Shown: positions 8,847 to 17,588 of the stretch, in pieces | Layout of the letters: each line of letters starts with the position of its first letter | Position numbering within the stretch: the stretch's first letter is position 1 | From: Wenzhouxiangella sp. AB-CW3 | GTDB taxonomy: Bacteria; Pseudomonadota; Gammaproteobacteria; Xanthomonadales; Wenzhouxiangellaceae | Direction: 5' to 3' | Length of the DNA stretch: 64,000 nt | Assembly (NCBI RefSeq): GCF_014725735.1 | Contig: NZ_CP061368.1 | Span: forward strand, 945,225 to 1,009,224 | Translations under genes and position numbers: made by a program | Notes under the pieces: generated by a model | Told to the model about the DNA's origin: nothing | The model's database searches: none | Seen by the model: only the letters and a program-made list of their open reading frames with translations

Positions 8847-10487
8847 ATGAACGTTTCCAATATTGCCCATGCCCTGAGCGAGCAGGCTCGAAACCAGCCT
8901 GACGGAATTGCCTTGATCATGCCAACCCGGCGCACGGAAACAGGTTGGGAGGATGTGCGCTACACCTACCAGGAGCTCGATGAGCTGACCGATCGCCTGG
9001 CCGCCGGCCTGCACGCGCACGGTATCGGGCAGGGCACGCGTGTGGCTTTCATGGTGCCGCCCTCGCTGGAGTTCTTTGCACTGTTTTTTGCGATGTTCAA
9101 GGCCGGCTGTGTGCCAGTGCTGATCGATCCGGGCATCGGGCTCAAGCCGCTCAAGACCTGCCTGGCCGAGGCCGAACCGGAAGTCTTTATCGGTGTGACC
9201 CGGGCCCAGGTGGCGCGCATGATACTGGGCTGGGCGCGCGGCAGTATCCGCCAGGTCGTGACCGTCGGACCGCGCCCGCTGTGGCGGGGATTGAGATACA
9301 AGGATCTGATCAAGGCCGCCCGATCTGATTTCGAACCGCCCGCCGTCACCGGTGATGACGAGGCGGCGGTGCTGTTCACCTCCGGCTCGACCGGAATTCC
9401 CAAGGGAGTGGTCTACCGCCACCGCATGTTTGCCGCCCAGGTCGATCTGCTGCGCGACACCTTCGGCATGAGTCCCGGTGAGGTGGACCTGCCGACCTTC
9501 CCGCCTTTTGCCCTGTTCGATCCGGCGCTGGGCATGACTTCGGTGATTCCACTGATGGATTTCACGCGCCCGGCCCAGGCCGACCCGGATATGCTGGTCA
9601 GTCTGATCGATCACTATGATGTCACCCACCTGTTCGGCTCACCGGCGCTGATGAACACACTCAGCCGCCACCTTGAAGCTGGTCAGCTCAGATTGCCGGG
9701 GGTGCGACGCGCGCTGTCGGCCGGGGCCCCGGTTTCACCGGCGGTGATCGAACGCATGCATGGCGCACTCGACCCCTGGTCGGATATCCATACACCTTAT
9801 GGTGCGACCGAGGCCTTGCCGGTGGCCACCGTGGCAGGTCGTGAACTGGTCGGCGAGTTGTCGGACGGAAACCGTCAGGGACGGGGTATCTGCATTGGCC
9901 GCCCTCTGACAGCCAACGAGGTGCGCATCATTTCGGTCTCTGATGATCCGATTGACCTGACCGAGTATGCCGGTGAAGTGCCGCAGGGCGAGATCGGCGA
10001 GATCTGCGTGACCGGGCCGACCGTAACCGACACCTATTTCCGGCGCGAGGCCCAGACCCGGGCAGCCAAGATGACCGATGCCCAGGGGCGCATCTGGCAT
10101 CGCATGGGAGATCTGGGCTGGTTCGATGAAGAAGGACGGCTGTGGTTCTGCGGCCGCAAGTCCGAGCGAGTCCGCACCGCTCAGGGCACGCTGTATACCG
10201 AATGTGTCGAGGGCCCGGTCAATGCTGTGGAAGGGGTGTTCCGGTCCGCGCTGGTTGGCGTCGGCGAGCCCGGAACACAGGAGCCGGTCATCATCATCGA
10301 GCCCGAGGCGGATGCCGATCGGACCTCAGTGGAGGCCCGGGTGCGTGAAGTGCTGGATTCGCGCGCGGACACCGCGGCGATCAAGCGCATCGAGTTTCAC
10401 AAGTCTTTCCCCGTGGATATCCGCCACAATGCCAAGATCAGGCGCAACCAACTGGCCGAGTGGGCGGCTTCCAGAAACCCATCCTGA
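8847..10487 (+). CDS. oleC: OleC, AMP-forming beta-lactone synthetase
   Basis: OleC adenylates the beta-hydroxy acid and closes it to a beta-lactone. The 546-residue protein has the ANL-family P-loop FTSGSTGIPKG (about 177-187), YGATEALPV (A5 region) and a C-terminal domain with GRKSERVRT. It lies 152 nt downstream of oleB, and that gap holds no clear promoter or terminator. In most ole clusters oleD, the ketoreductase acting between OleA and OleC, follows; here a palindromic repeat and prpD follow instead. Confidence 0.92.
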   Translation: MNVSNIAHALSEQARNQPDGIALIMPTRRTETGWEDVRYTYQELDELTDRLAAGLHAHGIGQGTRVAFMVPPSLEFFALFFAMFKAGCVPVLIDPGIGLKPLKTCLAEAEPEVFIGVTRAQVARMILGWARGSIRQVVTVGPRPLWRGLRYKDLIKAARSDFEPPAVTGDDEAAVLFTSGSTGIPKGVVYRHRMFAAQVDLLRDTFGMSPGEVDLPTFPPFALFDPALGMTSVIPLMDFTRPAQADPDMLVSLIDHYDVTHLFGSPALMNTLSRHLEAGQLRLPGVRRALSAGAPVSPAVIERMHGALDPWSDIHTPYGATEALPVATVAGRELVGELSDGNRQGRGICIGRPLTANEVRIISVSDDPIDLTEYAGEVPQGEIGEICVTGPTVTDTYFRREAQTRAAKMTDAQGRIWHRMGDLGWFDEEGRLWFCGRKSERVRTAQGTLYTECVEGPVNAVEGVFRSALVGVGEPGTQEPVIIIEPEADADRTSVEARVREVLDSRADTAAIKRIEFHKSFPVDIRHNAKIRRNQLAEWAASRNPS

Positions 10488-10536
10488 GAAAGCTTCCAGG
10501 TGATGCGGGGGGCGCGCTGTGCCGGTGGAAGTAAAG

Positions 10537-10634
10537 AACCCACCACAGAGACACAGAGTCCACAGAGAAAGGAAACTGAAAGCACTTCTCCAGCTATTTT
10601 CTTCTCTGTGTCCTCTGTGTCTCTGTGGTGAACC
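10537..10634. repeat. ACAGAG-type long palindromic repeat, copy 1
   Basis: The left arm CACCACAGAGACACAGAG (10541-10558) is the exact reverse complement of 10613-10630. Pairing continues imperfectly to arms of about 34 nt around a 20-30 nt AT-richer centre. As RNA it would form a long hairpin after oleC. A second complete copy and a half copy occur at 17471-17568 and 12190-12216. No coding content. Confidence 0.85.
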
Positions 10635-10718
10635 GAATGGGTTGATCGTCCGAGTTGTGTGATCGGTTCGAAGCTTGCGATAAGGTAGGAGTACGCCGGT
10701 AGACACAGGAGCTTCACC

Positions 10719-12170
10719 ATGGGTGGTGCAACGGATCATCGATCAGCCTCCCGTCCCGGGCCTGATCGATTGCTTGTCGAGGTGGCCGACTATGTCTGCG
10801 GCCAGGAGGTCGATTCCAGCGAAGCCCGGCAGACGGCCCACTACTGCCTGAAAGACTCCCTGGCCTGTGCTTTGCTGGCCCTTGAACACCCCGAATGCGT
10901 CAAGCTGCTTGGCCCACCGGTTTCGGGCATGAGCATGGAGGCGGGTGTTCGCGTCCCGGGCACACTGCATCGTGTCGACCCGCTCAAGGGAGCGTTTGAT
11001 ATCGGGGCGCTGGTGCGCTGGCTGGATTTTAACGACACCTGGCTGGCTGCCGAGTGGGGGCACCCGTCTGACAACCTGGGCGCCATCCTGGCCGTGGCCG
11101 ACTGGCGATCGCGCGACCACCGCGCAGCAGGCCGCGAGCCACTGACCATGCGCGATGTGCTCGATGCCATGATCAAGGCCCACGAGATCCAGGGTGTGCT
11201 GGCATTGAAAAATTCCTTCAATCGCGTCGGGCTGGACCATGTCCTGCTGGTGCGCGTGGCCTCGACGGCCGTGGTCACGCGCATGCTCGGTGGTTCGCGC
11301 AGCGATGTGATCAATGCGCTCAGCCAGGCCTGGGTCGACGGCGGTGCGCTGAGAACCTATCGCCATGCACCCAATACCGGCCCGCGCAAGAGCTGGGCGG
11401 CCGGGGATGCCTGCCGCCGGGCGGTGCAGCTTGCCCTGATCACCCTGGCCGGCGAACCGGGCTACCCTTCGGCGCTGACGGCCAAGGGCTGGGGTTTCCA
11501 GGATGTCCTGTTCGGCGGCAAGGAGCTGGTGCTTGAGCGGGACTTGGACAGTTACGTGATGGAAAACATCCTGTTCAAGATCGCGTTCCCGGCCGAGTTC
11601 CACGCCCAGACGGCGGTCGAATGCGCGCTCGAACTGCACCCGCAGGTCAAAGACCGCATCGACGAGATCGAGCGCGTCGAGATCGAAACCCAGGAGGCAG
11701 GTGTGCGCATAATCGACAAGACCGGCCCGCTGGACAACTATGCCGACCGCGATCACTGCCTACAGTACATGGTCGCCGTGCCGCTGATCTTCGGCGAGCT
11801 GACCGCCGAATCCTACACCGATGCCACGGCAGCCGACCCACGCATCGACGCCCTGCGCGAAAAGATGACGGTCAGGGAGAATGCGCGCTTTACCGAAGAG
11901 TACTTCGATGCCGACAAGCGTGCCATCGGCAACGCCGTGCAGGTGTTCTTCGCCGATGGCAGCCACACCGAGAAGGTTTCCATCGACTATCCCGTCGGCC
12001 ACCGTCGCCGCCGGGAAGAGGGCATTCCGCTGCTCGAAGACAAGTTCGAACGCGCCGTTCGCGGCCATTTCCCGGCCCGCCGAAGCAAAGAAATCCTCAA
12101 GGCCTGCGGCGACTTCGAGACCCTGGCAGGAATGCCCATACCGGATTTCACCAGTCTCTGGTCCATGTGA
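10719..12170 (+). CDS. prpD: 2-methylcitrate dehydratase PrpD (MmgE/PrpD family)
   Basis: The 483-residue product equals the length of E. coli PrpD, which dehydrates 2-methylcitrate in the methylcitrate cycle for propionyl-CoA oxidation. The conserved block [19 protein letters not shown] (about 101-119) and a later [13 protein letters not shown] segment match the family. The ATG has AGGAG 9 nt upstream. No prpB or prpC lies beside it, so the other steps must be encoded elsewhere. Confidence 0.88.
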   Translation: MGGATDHRSASRPGPDRLLVEVADYVCGQEVDSSEARQTAHYCLKDSLACALLALEHPECVKLLGPPVSGMSMEAGVRVPGTLHRVDPLKGAFDIGALVRWLDFNDTWLAAEWGHPSDNLGAILAVADWRSRDHRAAGREPLTMRDVLDAMIKAHEIQGVLALKNSFNRVGLDHVLLVRVASTAVVTRMLGGSRSDVINALSQAWVDGGALRTYRHAPNTGPRKSWAAGDACRRAVQLALITLAGEPGYPSALTAKGWGFQDVLFGGKELVLERDLDSYVMENILFKIAFPAEFHAQTAVECALELHPQVKDRIDEIERVEIETQEAGVRIIDKTGPLDNYADRDHCLQYMVAVPLIFGELTAESYTDATAADPRIDALREKMTVRENARFTEEYFDADKRAIGNAVQVFFADGSHTEKVSIDYPVGHRRRREEGIPLLEDKFERAVRGHFPARRSKEILKACGDFETLAGMPIPDFTSLWSM

Positions 12171-12189
12171 TGGCCCTGCGTGGGTGGCT

Positions 12190-12216
12190 CACCGCAGAGA
12201 CACGGAGTTCACAGAG
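12190..12216. repeat. half copy of the ACAGAG palindromic repeat
   Basis: CACCGCAGAGACACGGAG followed by TTCACAGAG resembles one arm of the repeat at 10537-10634 with a few substitutions. The opposite arm is absent, so this is a decayed or partial copy just after prpD. Confidence 0.65.
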
Positions 12217-12289
12217 CCAAGCCATTGAGAAGCAAATGGAAACTGTAGTGAGAGGTCTTGATGAGGCGTTGGCGGAAGGCGCATAGGAT

Positions 12290-12329
12290 TTGCAGACATT
12301 TGTGCGACATGGTATACATGCATACCATG
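12290..12329 (+). promoter_or_regulatory. promoter with overlapping palindromic operator of the antitoxin gene
   Basis: TTGCAG (12290-12295) and TATACA (12313-12318) are spaced by 17 nt. The -10 sits inside a near-perfect palindrome with arms CATGGTAT (12308-12315) and ATACCATG (12322-12329). Ribbon-helix-helix antitoxins bind such palindromes to repress their own operon, and the encoded antitoxin begins 19 nt downstream. Confidence 0.75.
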
Positions 12330-12348
12330 TTTTCCCCGGGGGTCCGAG

Positions 12349-12582
12349 ATGTCCAGACAGACTGCCGTTCGATTGACTGACGAGACCTATGAGCGACTGA
12401 AGGCCTTGGCCGAGAAGACCGGACGCACGGCCACTTTCTATATTCGCGAGGCAATCGAGCAGCACCTCGAAGACCTGGAAGATCTCTATCTCGCTGAGCA
12501 GACACTAGCGCAAGTGCGCGAAGGCAAGGAACGAACCTACAGCTTGGACGAAGTAGAGCGCGACCTTGGCCTGGCGGATTGA
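12349..12582 (+). CDS. RelB/DinJ-like ribbon-helix-helix antitoxin
   Basis: This 77-residue protein has an N-terminal ribbon-helix-helix DNA-binding domain (QTAVRLTDETYERLKALAEKTG, then TFYIREAIEQHLEDLED) and an acidic C-terminal tail of the kind that wraps the toxin. It normally neutralises a RelE-type mRNA interferase and represses the operon with it. The reading frame is intact and its promoter and operator look intact, but the partner toxin immediately downstream is broken, so it is an orphan that may now serve only as a regulator or decoy. Confidence 0.85.
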   Translation: MSRQTAVRLTDETYERLKALAEKTGRTATFYIREAIEQHLEDLEDLYLAEQTLAQVREGKERTYSLDEVERDLGLAD

Positions 12583-12774
12583 GCTGACATCCCGAGCTCG
12601 TAAGCAACTCGACAAGATCGGTGCCACTGATGCCGGTCGGATTGTCCTCTCCGTCGAGTTCAATCACTTGATGACCCTCGTCTGCAGGGCAAGGCCTTGC
12701 GCGGCGAGCTGACTGAATTCTGGCGTTACCGCATCGGTCACCGCAGGGAGGTATACCGGCAGAAGCCCTATTAA
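12566..12774 (+). pseudogene. degenerate RelE-family toxin gene
   Basis: Frame 1 from TTG 12566, overlapping the antitoxin stop, reads like a RelE start: (M)AWRIELTSRARKQLDKIG...GRIVL. After about 12650 the similarity moves to another frame: VQSLDDPRLQGKALRGELTEFWRYRIG-HRREVYRQKPY, ending at TAA 12772-12774. There is therefore a frameshift near 12648-12656. In addition, the normal stretch of about 20 residues between ...YRIGDYR and ...RIGHRREVYR is missing, as if deleted between the two R-I-G repeats. The ATG is also replaced by TTG. No functional toxin can be made. Confidence 0.8.
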
Positions 12775-12900
12775 AGGGCCACGATGTGGATCGTTTCCCA
12801 GGTGGGCTATCCCAAGGTGTTTTAGGGAGCCAGTAACTCCGCGAAAACCGGCTCGGATACATTTTCGGCAATGGTCTTCAATAACTACCCCACCTCTCAG
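12775..12900. other. gene-free gap after the toxin remnant
   Basis: No coding sequence or structured element is supported here. A 13-codon frame beginning ATG at 12784 (MWIVSQVGYPKVF) and antisense frames have no recognisable homology. Confidence 0.4.
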
Positions 12901-13110
12901 CACCGGGTGGTACCGGCCGGGCTGGGCTGAAAACGGTGCGGATTCTTGTACGACCCTTCCGCACCATCCGTGGCATGACGTCAATCCGAAGCCAGCATTC
13001 CCTACATGGCACCAGCATAATTTCAGTGGCACCACCACGCCACCACAACCTGACGCGCCACATCCGCCGACCACCGTTTTCAGCCCAGAACGGCCGGCGC
13101 CACCCGGTGC
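12901..13110. mobile_element. MITE-like element with long imperfect terminal inverted repeats, copy A
   Basis: The arm at 12901-12940 (beginning CACCGGGTGGTACCGGCCGG) and the reverse complement of 13071-13109 (beginning CACCGGGTGGCGCCGGCCG) match over about 38 nt, including an exact 15-mer GGGCTGAAAACGGTG / CACCGTTTTCAGCCC. The interior of about 130 bp is non-coding. A related element of nearly the same size lies at 18958-19173. No target duplication was identified by eye, and a non-autonomous transposon is one interpretation. Confidence 0.6.
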
Positions 13111-13119
13111 CGCCACCTC

Positions 13120-13560
13120 TCACCTGCGTCGGACATACAAGGTCCGCGTCACATGCGCCACCACGTCGCCGTCCTCGTCAACGATATCGACCGGCATGAC
13201 CCGCAGGCACTTCGAGCCATCGGCGGTGGCCTGGCGAATCTCCTCGACCAGTTGTTCGCCGATGACGAACTCCGCGCGCACCCGCCCGCGACCGGGCTTG
13301 CGATAGTCGATGGTGCCGGCCTTGTCCCAGACGATGTAGTCGCGCCCCAGGATCTGGATCATCATCAGCATGTAGAAGGGATCGGTCATGGCCGACAGGC
13401 TGCCGCCGAAGTGCACGCCAACGTAGTTCCTGTTGTACCAGCGCAGCGGCATTTCCACGATGAGGTGGCTGAAATCTTCAGCGATATGGGTGACCCGAAT
13501 CCCGGTGCCGAAATACGGCGGGTACAGATTCAGGCGCCAGCGCAGGTGCGAGGGTTTCAT
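13120..13560 (-). CDS. DUF4442 hotdog-fold protein (thioesterase-like)
   Basis: The start ATG 13560 (MKPSHLRWRLNLYPPYFGTGIRV) is preferred over TTG 13599 because AGGA lies 9-12 nt upstream. The 146-residue product has the hotdog-family sequence with NYVGVHFGGSLSAMTDPFYMLMM, where the long helix of acyl-CoA thioesterase-like proteins falls, and WDKAGTIDYRKPGRGRV. DUF4442 proteins resemble PaaI-type thioesterases, but their substrates are mostly unknown. It stands alone, convergent with the preceding element. Confidence 0.8.
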   Translation of the reverse strand: MKPSHLRWRLNLYPPYFGTGIRVTHIAEDFSHLIVEMPLRWYNRNYVGVHFGGSLSAMTDPFYMLMMIQILGRDYIVWDKAGTIDYRKPGRGRVRAEFVIGEQLVEEIRQATADGSKCLRVMPVDIVDEDGDVVAHVTRTLYVRRR

Positions 13561-13712
13561 GTCGTTCAGTCCTGTTCCAGGCTGACTATTTTGCACCAAA
13601 CTGTCTCGTGGCTAAGGAACTTGCAATGCTGCAAAGGTCACTACTAGGGTAGGACGCAAGGGTTCGGATCCCGGAACGTGTCCGGGGTGGCTTTCGATGA
13701 CAAGGAGCGAGA

Positions 13713-14885
13713 GTGAGCGCGAAACTCGACCCCGTCTGGCAGCGCATGACCGATGCCGCCGTCGACCTGCGCCATGCGCTGCACCGTCAGCCGGAACTGG
13801 CCTGGCAGGAAGAGCGCACGGCCGCGACCATTCGTGCCCGGCTCGATGAGCTGGGTATCGGCTGGCGCGAGTGTGCCGGCACCGGCACCATCGGCTTGCT
13901 GGCGGCCGACCGACCCGGCCGGCACATCGCCCTGCGCGGCGACATCGATGCCTTGCCCATCAACGAAGAAAGCGGGGTCGAGTGGGTGTCCGAGCGTCCC
14001 GGCTTCATGCACGCCTGCGGCCATGATGGTCACACCGCCACGCTGATGGCGGCGGCCACCTGGCTGAAACAACATGAAGATCAACTACCTGGCCCGGTCA
14101 GCCTGCTGTTCCAGCCGGCCGAAGAGGGCGGCCACGGTGCCAGGCGGATGATCGAGAACGGGGCGCTGGATGGTGTCGACGCCATCTTTGGCTGGCACAA
14201 CTGGCCGGCCATTCCCTACGGCAAGGCGGTCTGCCCCGACGGCGCGGTGATGGCCGGCAACGGCAGCTTCGAGATTGTAGTGAAAGGCCGCGGCGGTCAT
14301 TCCAGCCAGCCCGAGGCCTGCCGCGATCCCGTGCTGGCCGGCTCGGCCATTGTCGTGGCCCTGCAGCAGGTGGTCAGCCGGCGCCTGTCGCCCCAGTTCG
14401 CCACGGTGCTGTCGGTGACTTCCTTCGAGGCGCCGAGCGCGCTGACCGTCATTCCCGACAGCGCAACGCTCAGGGGCAGTTTTCGCCTGGGCAACAGCGG
14501 CACGCGCGAGCCGCTGTCGCAGCTGATCCGAGAAGTGGCCGAATGCACCGCCCGGGCCCATGGCGTGGACTGCGAGATCACCGTCCACCCGCGCTACGAT
14601 GCAACGGTCAACCATCCGGCCGAGGCGGCACGCTACCGCCAGGCGCTGGTCGCCGAACTCGGCGATGCCGTCATCGACCGCGAATTGCCGCTGCCGATCA
14701 TGGCGTCGGAAGATTTCAGCTATTACCTCAAGAAAGTTCCCGGTGCCTTCGCACTGGTCGGTGCCGATGACGGCAACAACCATCACCATCCCTGCCACAG
14801 CCCGATGTACGACTTCAACGACCGGCTGATCGCGCCCGTGGCCGCGGTCTTTGCCCGGCTGGCCGGCGTCCCGGTGCCGGCCTGA
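13713..14885 (+). CDS. doeB2: M20 amidohydrolase, probable N-acetyl-diaminobutyrate deacetylase (DoeB2 type)
   Basis: The 390-residue M20 peptidase/amidohydrolase starts at GTG with AAGGAG upstream. Metal ligands are visible in HACGHDGH (HxxGHD, about 105-112), QPAEEGG (about 131-137) and HHPCHSP near the C-terminus. By sequence alone it could be called hippurate hydrolase. Its position directly upstream of a diaminobutyrate aminotransferase and ectoine hydrolase supports deacetylation of N-alpha-acetyl-2,4-diaminobutyrate, the product of ectoine ring opening. The aminotransferase follows after 26 nt. Confidence 0.78.
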   Translation: MSAKLDPVWQRMTDAAVDLRHALHRQPELAWQEERTAATIRARLDELGIGWRECAGTGTIGLLAADRPGRHIALRGDIDALPINEESGVEWVSERPGFMHACGHDGHTATLMAAATWLKQHEDQLPGPVSLLFQPAEEGGHGARRMIENGALDGVDAIFGWHNWPAIPYGKAVCPDGAVMAGNGSFEIVVKGRGGHSSQPEACRDPVLAGSAIVVALQQVVSRRLSPQFATVLSVTSFEAPSALTVIPDSATLRGSFRLGNSGTREPLSQLIREVAECTARAHGVDCEITVHPRYDATVNHPAEAARYRQALVAELGDAVIDRELPLPIMASEDFSYYLKKVPGAFALVGADDGNNHHHPCHSPMYDFNDRLIAPVAAVFARLAGVPVPA

Positions 14886-14911
14886 CCTGCAATATTGCCA
14901 AGGAGGAAAAC

Positions 14912-16180
14912 ATGCAGATCTTCGAACAATGGGAATCCGACATCCGCGGCTATTGCCGCCTGTATCCGACCGTGTTCAAGTCGGCCTCCAACGCCCGCCA
15001 GGTCGACGAGAACGGCAAGTCCTACATCGACTTCTTTGCCGGTGCCGGGGTGCTGAATTTCGGCCACAACAACGAGCGCATGAAGCGCGCCATGATCGAC
15101 TTTCTCCAGCGCGATGGCGTGGCCCACAGCCTGGACATGTACACCGACGTCAAGCGTGATTTCATCACGAAGTTCGTCGACACCATCGTCAAGCCGCGTG
15201 GCTGGAGCCACAAGCTGCAGTTCATGGGTCCGACCGGCACCAACGCGGTCGAAACCGCGCTCAAGCTGGCACGCAAGGTCACCGGCCGCGGCAATGTCGT
15301 GGCCTACATGCACGGCTTTCACGGCATGACCCTGGGCTCGCTGGCACTGACGGCCAACAGCTACTTCCGCAATGCCGCCGGTGTGCCGCTGGAGCATGTG
15401 ATCCGGCAACCGTTCGGCGGCGACGAGCGCCCGCTGGAGCAGTGCCTGGCCGAGGTCGAAAGCCTGCGCGAGATGTTCACCGATTCCTCGGCCGGGGTCG
15501 AGCTGCCGGCCGCCTTCGTCATCGAGCCCATCCAGGCCGAGGGCGGCGTGCACGTGGCCCATCCCGAATGGCTCCGGGCGGTCGAGGCGCTGGCGCGCGA
15601 GATCGACGCGCTGGTCATACTCGACGACATTCAGGCCGGTTGCGGGCGCACCGGCAGCTACTTCAGCTTCGACGATCTGGGCCTGGACCCGGACATCGTC
15701 ACCCTGGCCAAGGGCATCGGCGGGTTCGGCACGCCGCTGGCAATGAACCTGATCAAGCCCGAGTACGACAAGCACTGGCAGCCCGGCGAGCACACCGGCA
15801 CCTTCCGCGGCCAGGGCCTGAGTTTCGTCGCCGGCGTCGAGGCGCTGAAGTACTTCGACGATGACGAGCTGATGAACGAGACCCGCGCCAAGGGCCGCAT
15901 GATGCGCGAGCGGATTGAGGCCATCGCCGAGCGACATGCTGGTCATAGCTTCAGCGTGCGCGGCAAGGGCATGATGCAGGGGCTGGATGTGGCCGATGGC
16001 GACCTGGCCAAGCGCACCGCATCAAGGGCTTTCGAGTCGGGCCTGCTGATCGGCGCCTGTGGTACCGGAGGCCGGGTCCTCAAGCTCATCCCGCCGCTGA
16101 CCATCCCCGAAGCCGACCTGAAGGAGGGCCTGGACCTGCTGGAGTCGGCCATTGAACACAGCGTGGAGAAGGCGGCATGA
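14912..16180 (+). CDS. doeD: diaminobutyrate-2-oxoglutarate transaminase, catabolic (DoeD/EctB-like)
   Basis: This 422-residue class III PLP aminotransferase carries GPTGTNAVETALKLAR (PLP phosphate site), HGFHGMTLGS, IEPIQAEGGVHV, VILDDIQAGCGRTG (the PLP-ring Asp) and the Schiff-base Lys in TLAKGIGG. The sequence resembles EctB, which runs the same transamination in ectoine synthesis. No ectA or ectC is present and the gene is sandwiched between deacetylase and ectoine hydrolase, so the catabolic direction (diaminobutyrate to aspartate semialdehyde) is inferred. AGGAGG lies before the ATG, and the stop overlaps the next start (ATGA). Confidence 0.85.
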   Translation: MQIFEQWESDIRGYCRLYPTVFKSASNARQVDENGKSYIDFFAGAGVLNFGHNNERMKRAMIDFLQRDGVAHSLDMYTDVKRDFITKFVDTIVKPRGWSHKLQFMGPTGTNAVETALKLARKVTGRGNVVAYMHGFHGMTLGSLALTANSYFRNAAGVPLEHVIRQPFGGDERPLEQCLAEVESLREMFTDSSAGVELPAAFVIEPIQAEGGVHVAHPEWLRAVEALAREIDALVILDDIQAGCGRTGSYFSFDDLGLDPDIVTLAKGIGGFGTPLAMNLIKPEYDKHWQPGEHTGTFRGQGLSFVAGVEALKYFDDDELMNETRAKGRMMRERIEAIAERHAGHSFSVRGKGMMQGLDVADGDLAKRTASRAFESGLLIGACGTGGRVLKLIPPLTIPEADLKEGLDLLESAIEHSVEKAA

Positions 16181-17451
16181 GACAGCGCGACGACATGACC
16201 TTTCCGTTCGAGGAGTACGAGCGGCGACTGCGCGAATTGCGCGAGCGCATGGAAGAACGCCTGCTCGACGCGGTGGTGATCAGCGATCCGGAAAACCTGA
16301 TGTATCTGACCGACTATCAGACCACCGGCTACTCGTTCTTCCAGGCACTGGTCGTGCCGCTGGCCGACGAGCCGTTCATGATCACCCGTGCCATGGAGGA
16401 ATCCAACATCCATGCCCGTACCTGGGTCGAAGAAACCCGGCCCTACCCGGATACCGGCGATGCCATCCAGATGCTGGTCGAGTCGATGCGCGAGTTCGGT
16501 CTGCATGGCAAGAATATCGGCTACGAGCGCAACAGCTACTTCTTTCCGGCCTATCACCAGGACAGCATTCACACCACCTTCCTCGAAGGTCGGCTGCTCG
16601 ACTGCTTCGGCATCGTCGAGGAAGGGCGGGTCTGCAAGTCCAAGGCCGAGATCGAGATCATGAAGAAGGCCGCGCGTGCTACCGAGTGCGGCATGAAGGC
16701 CGGGCTGGAAGCGGCGGCTGCCGGGGTGACCGAAAACGAGATCGGCGCGGCCATATCCGATGCCATGTTTCGCATCGGCGGCGAGCCGCCGGCTGTCATG
16801 CCCTATGTGACCTCGGGGCCACGCACCATGATCGGTCACGCCACCTGGGAGGGACGCACGGTGCAACCGGGCGAGCATGTCTTTCTCGAGATCGCCGGCT
16901 GTTTCCGCCGCTACCACACGGCGATGATGCGCACCGTCGTGCTGGGCGATCTCACGCGCTCGATGGAACACGCACAGGAGCGGATGAAACATGCCCTGAA
17001 AGAGCTCAAGTCGGTGTTGCGACCGGGCATGACCGTGTCGGATGCCGACAACCTGGTGCGCAACATCATCAGCGACAATGACGTGGGCGCGCGCCTGATC
17101 ACGCGCTCGGGCTACTCCATCGGCATTGCCTTTCCACCGAGCTGGGACGAGGGCTATATCATCAGCCTCAAGCAGGGCGACTCGCGTGTGTTGAAAGAAG
17201 GCATGACCTTCCACATCATTCCCTGGATGTGGGGGGTGGATGGCAACAAGACCGTCGGTATCTCCGACACCATCTACATCACCGCCGACGGCTGTGCCTC
17301 GTTCTTCGAACTGGACGAGGACTTTACGGTCAAGCCCGAACACGCAGTGCGCGAGTTACCGCTGGCCGATGACAAGGCGCGCGAGATCAAAAAACGCGCG
17401 GCCGGCAAGAGTCCCGTGAAAGGCGTTCGAACCGCGGATGAACGCGGATGA
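16177..17451 (+). CDS. doeA: ectoine hydrolase (M24 creatinase-like fold)
   Basis: The 424-residue protein has a creatinase N-terminal domain (DAVVISDPENLMYLTDYQTTGYS, about 29-51) and an M24 pita-bread catalytic domain. DoeA opens the ectoine ring to N-alpha-acetyl-diaminobutyrate. Start 16177 is chosen because it overlaps the upstream stop and has GGAG and AAGG just upstream; ATG 16195 is an alternative. Several metal ligands of M24 aminopeptidases appear replaced, as expected for the ectoine-hydrolase/creatinase branch. The C-terminus runs almost into an ACAGAG palindrome. Confidence 0.87.
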   Translation: MRQRDDMTFPFEEYERRLRELRERMEERLLDAVVISDPENLMYLTDYQTTGYSFFQALVVPLADEPFMITRAMEESNIHARTWVEETRPYPDTGDAIQMLVESMREFGLHGKNIGYERNSYFFPAYHQDSIHTTFLEGRLLDCFGIVEEGRVCKSKAEIEIMKKAARATECGMKAGLEAAAAGVTENEIGAAISDAMFRIGGEPPAVMPYVTSGPRTMIGHATWEGRTVQPGEHVFLEIAGCFRRYHTAMMRTVVLGDLTRSMEHAQERMKHALKELKSVLRPGMTVSDADNLVRNIISDNDVGARLITRSGYSIGIAFPPSWDEGYIISLKQGDSRVLKEGMTFHIIPWMWGVDGNKTVGISDTIYITADGCASFFELDEDFTVKPEHAVRELPLADDKAREIKKRAAGKSPVKGVRTADERG

Positions 17452-17470
17452 ACTTAGATTGAACCAAGAA

Positions 17471-17568
17471 GAATTCACCACAGAGGCACAGAGCACACAG
17501 AGTTAAGTTCCAAAATTAGTACTTTTCAATTTCTTCCTCTGTGCCCTCTGTGTCTCTGTGGTGAATTC
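17471..17568. repeat. ACAGAG-type long palindromic repeat, copy 2
   Basis: The left arm GAATTCACCACAGAGGCACA (17471-17490) continues to about 17502. The right arm (17536-17568) ends in TCTCTGTGGTGAATTC, its reverse complement with few mismatches. It is the same family as 10537-10634 and lies inside the ectoine operon, between doeA and doeC and 21 nt before the doeC ATG, where an RNA hairpin could influence downstream expression. Confidence 0.85.
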
Positions 17569-17588
17569 TTATATTCCTAGGAGAAGTC

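Noticed and set aside
10537-10634. ACAGAG palindromes considered as a CRISPR array
   Set aside because: They are paired inverted arms, not regularly spaced direct repeats with unique spacers, and no cas genes are nearby.
12664-13116. 150-codon minus-strand frame over the toxin remnant and MITE-like element
   Set aside because: It spans a pseudogene and inverted repeats and has low-complexity Gly/Cys-rich sequence; no sign of a real protein.
14912-16180. EctB of ectoine biosynthesis
   Set aside because: ectA and ectC are missing and the neighbours are catabolic (ectoine hydrolase, deacetylase, semialdehyde dehydrogenase).
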